A stretch of 64,000 nt of DNA from Rhizobium sp. CSW-27 (GTDB lineage: Bacteria > Pseudomonadota > Alphaproteobacteria > Rhizobiales > Rhizobiaceae). The notes beneath the pieces are model-generated. The model worked only from the letters and a program-made list of their open reading frames with translations, was not told where the DNA came from and did not search any database. Positions 26,292 through 34,054 of this stretch are shown here, piece by piece. Position 1 is the stretch's first letter; the number at the start of each line of letters is the position of its first letter. The stretch covers positions 124,001-188,000 of the forward strand of contig NZ_JAHHZO010000004.1 of assembly GCF_018760785.1 (NCBI RefSeq), in the 5' to 3' direction. The translations under genes and the position numbers were made by a program.

Positions 26292-27125
26292 ATGAAGATC
26301 CTCTCGCAGAACACCGCTTTCGGCGGCATGCAGGGCGTATTCCAGCACGAATCGCAGTCCTGCCAGTGCGACATGACCTTTGCGGTCTTCGTGCCGCCCC
26401 AGGCAATTTCCGAGCCGCGTCCGGTGCTGTGGTATCTTTCCGGCCTCACCTGCACCCATGCCAACGTGATGGAAAAGGGGGAATACCGGCGGCTTGCCGC
26501 CGAACTCGGGCTGATCATCGTCTGCCCCGACACCAGCCCGCGCGGCGACGACGTGGCCGACGAGAAAACCAACTGGCAGATGGGCAAGGGCGCCGGCTTC
26601 TATCTGGACGCCACCGAAAAGCCATGGGCGGATCACTACCGGATGTACACCTATGTGACCGAGGAACTGCCGGCGCTGGTCGCCGAGCATTTTCGCGTCG
26701 ACATGCGCCGCCAGGGCATTTTCGGCCACTCCATGGGGGGCCACGGCGCCATGACCATCGCGCTGAAGAACCCGGAGCGCTTCCGCAGCTGCTCGGCCTT
26801 TGCCCCGATCGTCGAACCTTCGACCGCCGACTGGTCGGCGCCCGCCTTCGAAAAATATCTCGGTGCCGACAAGGCCGCCTGGCGGGCCTATGATGCCTGC
26901 GCCCTGGTTCGCGACGGCGCACGCTTCCCGGAATTCCTCATCGACCAGGGCAAGGCCGACGGCTTCCTGGAGACGGGATTGCGGCCCTGGCTGTTCGAGG
27001 AGGCGATCAAGGGGACCGACATCGCGCTGACGCTGCGCCTGCATGAGCGCTACGACCACTCCTACTATTTCATATCCACCTTCATGGACGACCATCTGCG
27101 CTGGCATGCGGAGCGCCTTTCGTAA
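26292..27125 (+). CDS. fghA: S-formylglutathione hydrolase
   Basis: 277 residues of the esterase D family: PVLWYLSGLTCTHANVMEKG, the nucleophile elbow GHSMGGHGAM with the catalytic Ser, an Asp in LIDQGKADGFL and His in HERYDHSYYFISTF. It hydrolyses S-formylglutathione to formate and glutathione, the step after FrmA in glutathione-dependent formaldehyde oxidation. The length is normal. AAGGAGAAC precedes ATG 26292 at good spacing. There is no shared operon with frmA because of the terminator at 23.77 kb. Confidence 0.95.
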   Translation: MKILSQNTAFGGMQGVFQHESQSCQCDMTFAVFVPPQAISEPRPVLWYLSGLTCTHANVMEKGEYRRLAAELGLIIVCPDTSPRGDDVADEKTNWQMGKGAGFYLDATEKPWADHYRMYTYVTEELPALVAEHFRVDMRRQGIFGHSMGGHGAMTIALKNPERFRSCSAFAPIVEPSTADWSAPAFEKYLGADKAAWRAYDACALVRDGARFPEFLIDQGKADGFLETGLRPWLFEEAIKGTDIALTLRLHERYDHSYYFISTFMDDHLRWHAERLS

Positions 27126-27183
27126 GCGTTAAACGACGTTTGGGTCGAAAGGTCTTGATCGGCGCAAGCGATGTCCCACATCA

Positions 27184-27250
27184 GGTGCACGCGGACGACC
27201 GCGTGCACCGGCCGCTCCCGGTGCGGATGACCGGCGGGGACGCCCCTGCC
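27184..27250 (+). ncRNA. Guanidine-II (mini-ykkC) riboswitch candidate
   Basis: Two hairpins precede an SMR exporter gene. P1 (27184-27209) is an 11-pair perfect stem closing an ACGA tetraloop. P2 (27233-27250) is GGCGGGG, loop ACGC, CCCTGCC. Guanidine-II RNAs have two hairpins with ACGR loops upstream of a ribosome site, and often control Gdx-type exporters. Here AGGGAG at 27259 is 8 bases past P2. The last loop base (C rather than A/G) departs from the consensus. Confidence 0.7.
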
Positions 27251-27270
27251 TCTCGTTCAGGGAGCATTTC

Positions 27271-27585
27271 ATGGCCTGGTTTCTTCTCATCCTTGCCGGC
27301 ATTCTGGAAACCGGCTGGGCCATCGGCCTCAAACATACCGAGGGTTTCAGTCGTCTCGGTCCATCGCTTGCGACGCTCGCCTGCATGGTGGCCAGCATCG
27401 GCCTGCTCGGCCTTGCGCTTCGCGATCTTCCGGTCGGCACCGCCTATGCGATCTGGACCGGAATCGGCACGCTGGGGGCCGTCACGCTCGGCATCGTCCT
27501 CTTCGGCGATCCGGCGACGCCGCTTCGGCTTGCCTGCATCGGCCTCATCCTTACCGGTCTCGTCGGGCTGAAGCTCGCCGGCTGA
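27271..27585 (+). CDS. gdx: Guanidinium exporter, SMR family (SugE/Gdx)
   Basis: A 104-residue small multidrug resistance-type protein with four membrane segments. The N-terminus WFLLILAGILETGWAIGLKH carries the essential Glu14 and the GLKHTEGFSRLGPS pattern typical of the SugE/Gdx branch rather than EmrE; AYAIWTGIGTLGAV forms the third helix. Gdx proteins work as dual-topology dimers that export guanidinium in exchange for protons. A probable guanidine-II riboswitch just upstream supports that substrate. AGGGAG precedes ATG 27271. Confidence 0.9.
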   Translation: MAWFLLILAGILETGWAIGLKHTEGFSRLGPSLATLACMVASIGLLGLALRDLPVGTAYAIWTGIGTLGAVTLGIVLFGDPATPLRLACIGLILTGLVGLKLAG

Positions 27586-27598
27586 CCGGCAGCAGAAA

Positions 27599-27627
27599 GC
27601 CCTCGCACCAGGCGCGGTGCGAGGGCT
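27599..27627. terminator. Bidirectional hairpin between gdx and the DoxX gene
   Basis: The convergent genes are separated by GCCCTCGCACC, a 6-base loop and GGTGCGAGGGC, an 11-pair perfect stem. T-runs on both sides are short (CTTG on one side), so it may act weakly in both directions. Confidence 0.7.
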
Positions 27628-27655
27628 TGTCGTGGCAGGGTATTGCGGGGGCTGA

Positions 27656-28048
27656 TCAGGCCTTTTCGCGGTTGTCCACCGACAGAGCACCAGCACCCGA
27701 GAAGACCAGGAACAGGAAGATGAAGCAGTAAAGCACGGCCGCATCACCGCCGTTCAGCGACGGGAAGAAGCTCTTCGGAAAGTGGAACATGAAATAGGCC
27801 ACCGCCATCTGGCCGGACATGATGAAGGCGGCGGGCCGGGTGAAGAAGCCGACCGCAACCAGCGCGCCTCCGATCAGTTCGATCAGGGCGCCGACCAGGA
27901 ACAGCGTCGACAGCGTGTCACCCGCACCCGGCTGCGGTCCGGGGAAGGCAAACAGCTTCATCGTGCCATGTGCCAGGAACAAGAGCCCGGACATGATGCG
28001 AAGGGCGGCGAGTGCGTAAGGCTGGAATGCTTCGAGACGTTCAGACAT
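27656..28048 (-). CDS. DoxX family membrane protein
   Basis: 130 residues with four membrane segments and DoxX landmarks: ALRIMSGLLFLAHGTMKLF at the start, ALIELIGGALVAVGFFTRPAAF and GQMAVAYFMFHFP in the middle. Members are small inner-membrane proteins connected in some bacteria with redox or thiosulfate metabolism; the function here is unknown. The preferred start ATG 28048 has AGGAGAGGG upstream, while the longer frame would add a poor Cys-rich leader. Confidence 0.85.
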   Translation of the reverse strand: MSERLEAFQPYALAALRIMSGLLFLAHGTMKLFAFPGPQPGAGDTLSTLFLVGALIELIGGALVAVGFFTRPAAFIMSGQMAVAYFMFHFPKSFFPSLNGGDAAVLYCFIFLFLVFSGAGALSVDNREKA

Positions 28049-28230
28049 GAACAAAAACCCTCTCCTGCTGGAAATTTGACGCTGAAGGGTTATCGCTGCA
28101 CCGCAGCAAAGAACAATCAACTGCACTCCCGCCCCATCACATCCGCTTGATTGTCTGATGCAAATTGCCGCAGCACATCACGCGGAGGACTCGGCAGCTC
28201 CGTCCGATACCAAGAGGTCTCGCGAGCCGG

Positions 28231-28719
28231 TCACGGAAAGAGCGCGGTGGCGAGCGTGGAGGGCACCGTATCCTGCAGGCGGAAATCCTGCGCCACGCGC
28301 TCGGCGATCCGCTCCGCCAGCCGCCTGTCCGCCTGGAAGGAATCAAGCGCGAAGGTGGAGACGGCAAAACTTCCGGCCGCCACCTTCTCGCCTGTCACGA
28401 CCGACACCGCCTCCACCGTTACCCGTGCCCGGAACCGCGCGCCGATGATCAGCGGCAGATAGCCGGTGTCGGTGATGCGGATGGTCAAAATGGTGCGCGG
28501 CAACGCTTCCTGCCGAAACGTGGCGCGGATCGCCTCGTCCACCAGCCGGTCGGTGGCAGACAGCAGATTGGGAGAAACATCGGCCCGTGCGGACACGAAG
28601 GCCGCACGCACGTCGTAGAGTAGCGTTTCCGCCTGCTTCTCGTCCGCGGGCATGCGGAAGCTGCCGAGCAGCGCCCAGCAGATCAGAAGAAGCGAGAGAC
28701 GAAAAGGCCGCGACAGCAT
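28231..28719 (-). CDS. Conserved hypothetical secreted protein
   Basis: 162 residues. The N-terminus MLSRPFRLSLLLICWALLGS is a signal peptide or membrane anchor. The rest alternates beta-strand-like segments (TILTIRITDTGYLPLIIGAR, ARVTVEAVSVVTGEKVAAGS) and an amphipathic C-terminal helix (DRRLAERIAERVAQDFRL). I recognise no named domain. It is alone between the DoxX gene and the ATP12 gene on the minus strand, and its 3' side is free for about 180 bases. Confidence 0.65.
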   Translation of the reverse strand: MLSRPFRLSLLLICWALLGSFRMPADEKQAETLLYDVRAAFVSARADVSPNLLSATDRLVDEAIRATFRQEALPRTILTIRITDTGYLPLIIGARFRARVTVEAVSVVTGEKVAAGSFAVSTFALDSFQADRRLAERIAERVAQDFRLQDTVPSTLATALFP

Positions 28720-28778
28720 GGATCACCGGAGAGATGTTTCCCCGATGATCTGAAAACAGGGTTAGAAGAGCGTTAAAT

Positions 28779-29561
28779 TCAGGCGTGCAGTGACGCAAAA
28801 ACGGCCACGGCTGCCTGCATTTCCACCAGACGCTTGGCCCGGCGCGCTTCAGCCTCGGCGTCGGCGCCCCAATGCTCGTTGGTCCAGTCCTCATCCAGGT
28901 GCGCAAGAGACCAGATCGCATCGGCATCACGAAAGCCTTCGGCAAAGGCGATGGCCAGAAGCGCCGAGCCCGTCAGCGTCGTCACGGTATGCAGGGCCGC
29001 AAGCTCCAGCGGCGTGGCATGGCGCCTGAGGGCCAGCGACAGCGCGGCAATGGCTTCCGGCGGCTGTTCCTGCGGCATGATCCCCTCGATCAGGATGAAG
29101 CGGGCACCAAGCGTTGCCGCCGCCCAGTCCAGCACCGGATCCCAGGCCTCGGACTGGCGCGCCACCAGTTCCGCCGGCGCCTCGGCCCGGTAGCAGAGCA
29201 TGTCGCTGCCGGCAAAACGCAGGATTTCCTCGAACACCGCTTCGCTCGCAGCGGCAACGCCATCGATCGCGGTGTTGACGAGACGCGTCACCGGCATGCT
29301 GGCCGGGTCGATCACCTCGCCCTGCGCTGCCCATTCCGCCCGGATCAGTTCGGCAAGCGCCGCTGTCGGCACCGTGAGGGCATTCTTGGCCGGCGTCTTG
29401 ATCGGGCGGCCGTCCAGCTGGATGGCGTGCCCTTCGACACCGGCGGCAATGCTGGTCTCGGCATAGAAGCGCTTCGGCAGGGGCTTCTTCATCTGGATCT
29501 GCGCGCGGCGCGTGGGATCGGGGTGGCTCAGCCCCTCGGGCAGGTCAAACAGGTCTCGCAT
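28779..29561 (-). CDS. ATP12-family F1-ATPase assembly chaperone
   Basis: 260 residues of the ATP12 family: KRFYAETSIAAG, LDGRPIKTPAKNALTVP, LAELIRAEWAAQGEVIDP and PVTRLVNTAIDGV at the N-terminal half, then WDPVLDWAAATLGARF and an end with LDEDWTNEHWGADAEAEARR. In mitochondria ATP12 protects the F1 alpha subunit during assembly, and alphaproteobacteria carry the homologue. ATG 29561 is preceded by GAGGA. It follows the HAD phosphatase by ten bases, in a rhizobial gene order crcB-rluC-HAD-ATP12. Confidence 0.9.
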   Translation of the reverse strand: MRDLFDLPEGLSHPDPTRRAQIQMKKPLPKRFYAETSIAAGVEGHAIQLDGRPIKTPAKNALTVPTAALAELIRAEWAAQGEVIDPASMPVTRLVNTAIDGVAAASEAVFEEILRFAGSDMLCYRAEAPAELVARQSEAWDPVLDWAAATLGARFILIEGIMPQEQPPEAIAALSLALRRHATPLELAALHTVTTLTGSALLAIAFAEGFRDADAIWSLAHLDEDWTNEHWGADAEAEARRAKRLVEMQAAVAVFASLHA

Positions 29562-29571
29562 GCAATAATCC

Positions 29572-30225
29572 TCAGCCGATATGGCGCAGCAGCTCGAGCG
29601 GATGATCGACGATCGCGTCGGCACCGGCGTCACGCAGGTCGGAGACGGAGGCATAGCCCCAGGACACGCCGATGGCGGTGGCACCTGCCGCCTTAGCCAT
29701 CTGCATATCGTAGATGGCGTCGCCGATGACAAGGGTGTCCTCCGGCCGCATGCCCGTTTCGTCGCAGCATTCCGTCACCATCGCCGGATGCGGTTTCGAG
29801 GGACAATCATCGGCGGTGCGGCTGACGACGAAGAACGGCCGGAAGCCATGCGTGTCGAGGATCATGTCGAGGCCGCGACGCGACTTGCCGGTAACGGCGC
29901 CGATCAGAAGATCCTCGCGCGGACCGATCGAATCCATCACCGCCTGGATGCCATCAAACAGCGGCTCGCGGTAGTTCAGGTCGCTGCGCACCACGGAAAA
30001 CAGCGACTTGTAATAGGCCATCATGCGGACGGCTTCCTCATCCGCATGCGCCTTGCCCTCGATACGGGCAATGGCGATGTCGAGCGTCAGGCCGATGATC
30101 GATTTTGTTGCCGCAAGCGAGGGCTCCGGCTTGTCGAAATGCCGGAAGGTGCGGCGCATGGTTTCGTGGATCAGTGCCACGCTGTCGACCAGCGTTCCGT
30201 CGCAATCGAAGAGAACCAGCTTCAT
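29572..30225 (-). CDS. HAD-family hydrolase, phosphoglycolate phosphatase-like
   Basis: 217 residues. HAD motif I is LVLFDCDGTLVDS with nucleophile Asp, motif II LIGAVTGKS, motif III Lys in CPSKPHPAM and motif IV VIGDAIYDMQMAKAAG. The helical cap between motifs I and II resembles the Gph type, so it is probably a small-metabolite phosphatase. The start overlaps the rluC stop by four bases, showing translational coupling, and the stop is ten bases from the ATP12 start. The substrate is not known. Confidence 0.87.
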   Translation of the reverse strand: MKLVLFDCDGTLVDSVALIHETMRRTFRHFDKPEPSLAATKSIIGLTLDIAIARIEGKAHADEEAVRMMAYYKSLFSVVRSDLNYREPLFDGIQAVMDSIGPREDLLIGAVTGKSRRGLDMILDTHGFRPFFVVSRTADDCPSKPHPAMVTECCDETGMRPEDTLVIGDAIYDMQMAKAAGATAIGVSWGYASVSDLRDAGADAIVDHPLELLRHIG

Positions 30226-31217
30226 TGATCGTCCCTGTCGCCAAGTGTCTGGTCAAAGCCCAGAAGGTTCCAGCTCTGCACCATGTGCGGCGGCAGCGGC
30301 GCCGTCACCTTCAGCCGACCGCCGGAGGGATGTGGAATGTCGATGTGGCGCGCATGCAGATGCAGCCGCTTCTGCATGCCGCCCGGAAAGTCCCAGTTCG
30401 GATCCTCGTCGAAATATTTGGGGTCGCCGATGATCGGATGCCCGAGATGCAGCGCATGCACGCGCAACTGATGGGTGCGCCCGGTATACGGCTCCATCTC
30501 CAGCCAGGCGAGGCGCTGTGCCGCCGTCTCGATCACGCGGTAGAAGGAGACGGCGTGGTCCGCCCCCTCCTCGCCGTGCCGTGCAATGCGCATGCGGTCG
30601 CCATCCGGGGTCTGTTCCTTGACGAGCCAGGTGGAGACCTTGTCCTCGTGCTTGCGCGGCACGCCCTTGACCAGCGACCAGTAGGTCTTCTTGGTGTCGC
30701 GCTCGCGAAAGGCCGCCGTCAGCTTCTGCGCTGCACCGCGGGTGCGTGCAATCACCAGAACGCCGGAGGTGTCGCGGTCGAGGCGATGCACCAGGCGCGG
30801 CTTCTCGCCTTTCTGGTTGACCCAGGCGTCCAGCATCTTGTCGATATGCCGCGTCACGCCGGAACCGCCCTGCACGGCAAGGCCCGCCGGCTTGTTCAGC
30901 ACAAAGACCTTGTCGTCCTCGTGCAGCAGCATGCGGGCCAGAAGCTCCGCATCGTCGCCATGCTTCAGATCCTTGCCGGCGATCGGTCCCGCCTTCGGCC
31001 CGCGCGCATCGACGTCCATCGGCGGCACGCGCACCATCTGGCCGGGCTGCACCCGGCTGTCGGACTTGACGCGCCCGCCATCAACCCGGATCTGCCCGGA
31101 GCGCAGCAGCTTCTGCAGCGCGCCGAAGCCGAGGCCCGGATAGTGCACCTTGAACCAGCGGTCGACGCGCATGCCGGCTTCGTCCGCCTCGACGCGGATA
31201 TGCTCGATGCCTGCCAT
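30222..31217 (-). CDS. rluC: Ribosomal large-subunit pseudouridine synthase, RluC/RluD family
   Basis: 331 residues: an N-terminal S4 RNA-binding domain (about 14-70, RVDRWFKVHYPGLGFGALQK) and the RluA-type catalytic domain with HRLDRDTSGVLVIA holding the catalytic Asp, plus TGRTHQLRVHALHLGHPIIGD. It converts uridines to pseudouridine in 23S rRNA; exact sites (RluC or RluD) cannot be decided. It is coupled to the downstream HAD gene by a 4-base overlap. Confidence 0.9.
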   Translation of the reverse strand: MAGIEHIRVEADEAGMRVDRWFKVHYPGLGFGALQKLLRSGQIRVDGGRVKSDSRVQPGQMVRVPPMDVDARGPKAGPIAGKDLKHGDDAELLARMLLHEDDKVFVLNKPAGLAVQGGSGVTRHIDKMLDAWVNQKGEKPRLVHRLDRDTSGVLVIARTRGAAQKLTAAFRERDTKKTYWSLVKGVPRKHEDKVSTWLVKEQTPDGDRMRIARHGEEGADHAVSFYRVIETAAQRLAWLEMEPYTGRTHQLRVHALHLGHPIIGDPKYFDEDPNWDFPGGMQKRLHLHARHIDIPHPSGGRLKVTAPLPPHMVQSWNLLGFDQTLGDRDDQ

Positions 31218-31316
31218 GAATTCTCTTTCTGTCTGGATTGGCCCTCGAACGGGCCTTTGCCCCAGCCTTTAGATGATTTCACGCCGGAAGGGAAAGAGGA
31301 AATCCTGCAGCAGCCG

Positions 31317-31694
31317 TCACAGAACGGCGCGCCCGACGGCAAGCCCGCCGAAGGTGGCCAGCAGCGAGACCGTGACGCTGACGAGGATGTAGGCGAGCGC
31401 CGCCGCCGTTGCGCCGCGTTCATAAAGCGCGAGCGTATCCAGCGAAAACGAGGAGAAGGTGGTGAAACCGCCGAGGAAACCGACCACGATCAGGAGGCGC
31501 ATTTCCATCGAGGCATTCAGTTTGCGCGCCACCAGCTCGGTCAGGAAACCGATGGCAAACGAGCCGACGACGTTCACCGTCAGCGTTCCCCAGGGAAAGG
31601 CCATTCCGAGCAGGCGCGTCATCAGGATGCCGGTCAGATAGCGGCAGACCGAACCGACGGCGCCGCCGAACGCCACAAGCAGAAGATTGACCAT
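31317..31694 (-). CDS. crcB: Fluoride ion channel CrcB (Fluc)
   Basis: 125 residues with four membrane helices and Fluc motifs: LLLVAFGGAVGSVCRYLTG, GTLTVNVVGSFAIGFL and GFLGGFTTFSSFSLDTL, the last containing the Phe box and the central Na+ site residues. Single Fluc proteins form dual-topology dimers that expel fluoride. ATG 31694 gives the usual MVNLLLVAFGG; earlier in-frame ATGs at 31727 and beyond lack sense. No fluoride riboswitch was recognised upstream. The rluC start lies 99 bases downstream. Confidence 0.92.
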   Translation of the reverse strand: MVNLLLVAFGGAVGSVCRYLTGILMTRLLGMAFPWGTLTVNVVGSFAIGFLTELVARKLNASMEMRLLIVVGFLGGFTTFSSFSLDTLALYERGATAAALAYILVSVTVSLLATFGGLAVGRAVL

Positions 31695-31803
31695 CAGCGA
31701 ATTCCGTTCTCCAAAACTGTCATTCATTCGCATTCTAACGAAATGCTTAATGCCGGGCCAAGAGCTGCACGCATATCCTGTCACATTCAAGGAGATGTGT
31801 GCG

Positions 31804-32076
31804 ATGACACAGGTGCTTTCCGTTTCGGCCGTAACGGCCGCCTATGCGATGGACGCGGCCAAGCCCGCGCGCCGTGTGGCGACCGCCGACAAGGTCAAGG
31901 ATGCACGGGTCGACGTGGAGCGTAACGAATTGCGCAAGGCAGGCGCCGATGCCGGCAGTGTGGCAGGCCTCATTCCGGCCGTTACCATCGGCTTTGACGT
32001 GACCACAAGCCGCCAACATCAACCGCAGGAACAGGCGAGCCTGCAGCAGGCGCGGGATGCCTACGAGGAAATCTGA
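31804..32076 (+). CDS. Small hypothetical protein
   Basis: 90 residues, MTQVLSVSAVTAAYAMDAAK at the start, then a charged, Arg/Asp-rich middle (RVATADKVKDARVDVERNEL) and a Gln-rich tail (HQPQEQASLQQARDAYEEI). There is no membrane segment. The gene is supported by a perfect AAGGAG 9 bases before ATG 31804 (ATG 31795 is closer to that site and possible) and by its own space between divergent crcB and the copper genes. I recognise no domain. Confidence 0.5.
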   Translation: MTQVLSVSAVTAAYAMDAAKPARRVATADKVKDARVDVERNELRKAGADAGSVAGLIPAVTIGFDVTTSRQHQPQEQASLQQARDAYEEI

Positions 32077-32121
32077 AGCAAACAGGTGCCGGGCCAGGAC
32101 CCGGCACCGTTGTCTTGTGGA

Positions 32122-33192
32122 TCAGTTGTGCTGGTGGCCGCCCGGGCCGGCGGCAGCGACCGGCAGCAGCGTCTCCACCTTGCCCGCCTTTTCAAAGGTG
32201 AAGGTCACCGGCACCGTTTCGCCCTGCTTGAAGGGCTGGCGGACCTTCATGAACATCAGGTGCAGGCCGCCCGGCTTCAGTTCCACCGTTTCGCCAGCCG
32301 GGATCTCGATGCCCTTTTCCAGCGGACGCATGACCATGACATCGCCGTTCATCGCCATCTCGTGCAGTTCAACCATGGCGGAGCGCGGCGTTTCGGCGGA
32401 AACCAGGCGATCCGCCTCCTTGCCGCTGTTGGTGATGGTGATGTAGCCGCCGCCGACGGGCTGGCCGGGCAGCATGGCCTTCAGATAGCCATGGGCAATG
32501 GAGAGCGAACCGGCGCTGACGGCCTTCATCTCGCCGGAAGCGGCATCGCCAGCGTCCGGCCTGGCCGCCTGGTTCATCGCGCCGTGTCCCATGCTGCCAT
32601 GGTCCATTCCCGCATGATCCATGCCACTGTGGTCCATCCCGGCGTGATCCATGCCGTCGCCGGCAGCCTTGTCGCCGCCAGCGGAGACCTTCAGCAGCGG
32701 CGCCGGGTCCTTCAGGGAATGCGGATCGGTGCCGGGGGCGGCCACTTCGTCCCACTTCTCGGTATCGTCACCGCAGACCTGAATGGTCTTGAACGGCAGG
32801 GCTGCGCCATCGGGCACGCCGGCGAGTTTTCCCTGCATCATGAAGATGTCGTAGTTGTCGTCCGGCAGGCTGCCATTCTTCCAGCGGATCTCGACCGGCC
32901 CGGAGGTCACCTTGCTGCCGTGATTGTCATAGGGTTTGGCATAGTCGCCCTTGATGATCTCGAGATCCCAGCCGGCCTTCGGCTGGGGCTTGGCGCCGTA
33001 AAAACCTTCCGGCAGCGTGACGCGGACCTCGTTCGTCGCCTTGCCGCTGCAGCCATGCGGCACCTGCAGCTGGATGACGACGTAGGAATCGGGCTTGGCC
33101 GGGCCATTGGCCAGCGTCACATGGGCAAAGGCGCTGCCCGCCATCATCAGGGTGGCAAGGGCCGCGCCGGTCATCAGTCTCGTCGTGTTCAT
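32122..33192 (-). CDS. YcnI (DUF1775)-PCuAC copper chaperone fusion with Met/His linker
   Basis: 356 residues. After a signal peptide (to SAFA, residue 23) the mature protein begins with His24, the copper ligand of YcnI-type domains (HVTLANGPAKPDSY), and DUF1775 runs to about residue 165. A linker repeats MDH(A/S)G and GSMGHGAM, a typical Met/His copper-binding stretch. The C-terminal domain (about 230-345) is PCuAC: GYITITNSG, H and M in ELHEMAMNGDVMVM and PGGLHLMFM, matching the H-M-H-M Cu site. It should shuttle periplasmic copper, perhaps to cytochrome oxidase. The domains are separate proteins in many bacteria. A small Cys-rich gene lies upstream. Confidence 0.88.
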   Translation of the reverse strand: MNTTRLMTGAALATLMMAGSAFAHVTLANGPAKPDSYVVIQLQVPHGCSGKATNEVRVTLPEGFYGAKPQPKAGWDLEIIKGDYAKPYDNHGSKVTSGPVEIRWKNGSLPDDNYDIFMMQGKLAGVPDGAALPFKTIQVCGDDTEKWDEVAAPGTDPHSLKDPAPLLKVSAGGDKAAGDGMDHAGMDHSGMDHAGMDHGSMGHGAMNQAARPDAGDAASGEMKAVSAGSLSIAHGYLKAMLPGQPVGGGYITITNSGKEADRLVSAETPRSAMVELHEMAMNGDVMVMRPLEKGIEIPAGETVELKPGGLHLMFMKVRQPFKQGETVPVTFTFEKAGKVETLLPVAAAGPGGHQHN

Positions 33193-33269
33193 GGTATTCT
33201 CCCTTGAGCGGCGAGGCCTCAGCCGATCAAGCCGCTCGACATTCCGTTGGCTGCGATGAATGGAAGCAA

Positions 33270-33647
33270 TCAGGCAGAAGCAACGGGCGGCGCCCGGGAT
33301 CTTGGCGCGGGAATGGACAGGCTGCCGGCAACCGCGGGCCGTTCGACCGGCGGATTGACCAGCGAAACGGTTTCAGAGACCAGCCAGGCCTGATCATCCG
33401 GCGGCGGCAGAAGAAGGGAGGCGCACAGCATGCAGACTTCGCAGCGCACCGGCTTCAGGTGCGACCAGTCATCGCCATAACCGGTGCAGAGCGAGGCAAA
33501 GGTGCCATCCGGCAGGCGGTAGGCCTCCGTCTGGTCGATCCGGACCTCGGCGGCAACCGGCGCATGGTGGGCAAGGCCGAGCGACAGGAAGACCATGGCG
33601 CAGGCAATGCGCAGGATCTTCTGCCAGGAATCGCGGCCTACGGTCAT
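33270..33647 (-). CDS. Small secreted Cys-containing protein of the copper locus
   Basis: 125 residues with a membrane segment or signal peptide (ILRIACAMVFLSLGLAHHAPVAA). The mature part contains CEVCMLC near residue 75, a possible metal-binding cluster, and a Pro-rich C-terminus. Such short proteins with C-x2-C next to copper chaperones resemble the DUF2946 type, though the match is loose. ATG 33647 has GGAGAG upstream. It is 77 bases before the YcnI-PCuAC gene on the same strand and probably cotranscribed. Confidence 0.62.
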   Translation of the reverse strand: MTVGRDSWQKILRIACAMVFLSLGLAHHAPVAAEVRIDQTEAYRLPDGTFASLCTGYGDDWSHLKPVRCEVCMLCASLLLPPPDDQAWLVSETVSLVNPPVERPAVAGSLSIPAPRSRAPPVASA

Positions 33648-33816
33648 GTCTCTCTCCGTTGCGATGTTCCATAGCCCAGATCGAAGCCTGGCGCAAAAGC
33701 CGGATTGTCGCGGGCGCGACCATTGTGCCAACTCTTTGTGCAGGGCGACAAAATTCGTGTTGCCTGCGACATTTGCCTCTTGCCAAGCAGGGGGGCTCCC
33801 CCATAATGAGCGCGAC

Positions 33817-33982
33817 CCCGCTGGGAGAAACCGCTTCAGTGCGGCGCCGAAGGAGCAACCGCCCCGGAAACTCTCAGGCAAAAGGACCAGCGGGACCTGC
33901 AGGACTCTGGAGAGAAGCCTTTTCCACGCGAGGGGCTCGCCGAAGGGATAACAATCTCAGGCGCGAAGGACAGAGGGGGCTC
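33817..33982 (+). ncRNA. Tandem glycine riboswitch
   Basis: Two glycine aptamers lie upstream of gcvT. The first (33817-33894) has GGGAGA, GCCGAAGGAGCAA, CTCTCAGGCAAAAGGAC and CCAGCGGG pairing back to CCCCGCTGG. The second (33907-33982) repeats CTGGAGAG, CGCCGAAGGGATAAC, AATCTCAGGCGCGAAGGAC and AGAGGGG. These are the conserved cores of the gcvT element. Binding of glycine normally turns on the glycine cleavage genes. About 70 bases remain before the gcvT start. Confidence 0.95.
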
Positions 33983-34054
33983 ATGAAACGGTGCGTTCGC
34001 GCGCCAGATACTGAGCCCGTGCGGCCGCGCGCCGTACATGACCTGGAGGTTTTC

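Noticed and set aside
31695..31800. Fluoride riboswitch upstream of crcB
   Set aside because: The conserved fluoride aptamer core could not be found on the minus strand.
33659..34054. N-terminal extension of gcvT
   Set aside because: It overlaps the glycine riboswitch; the family N-terminus begins at the TTG start at 34055.
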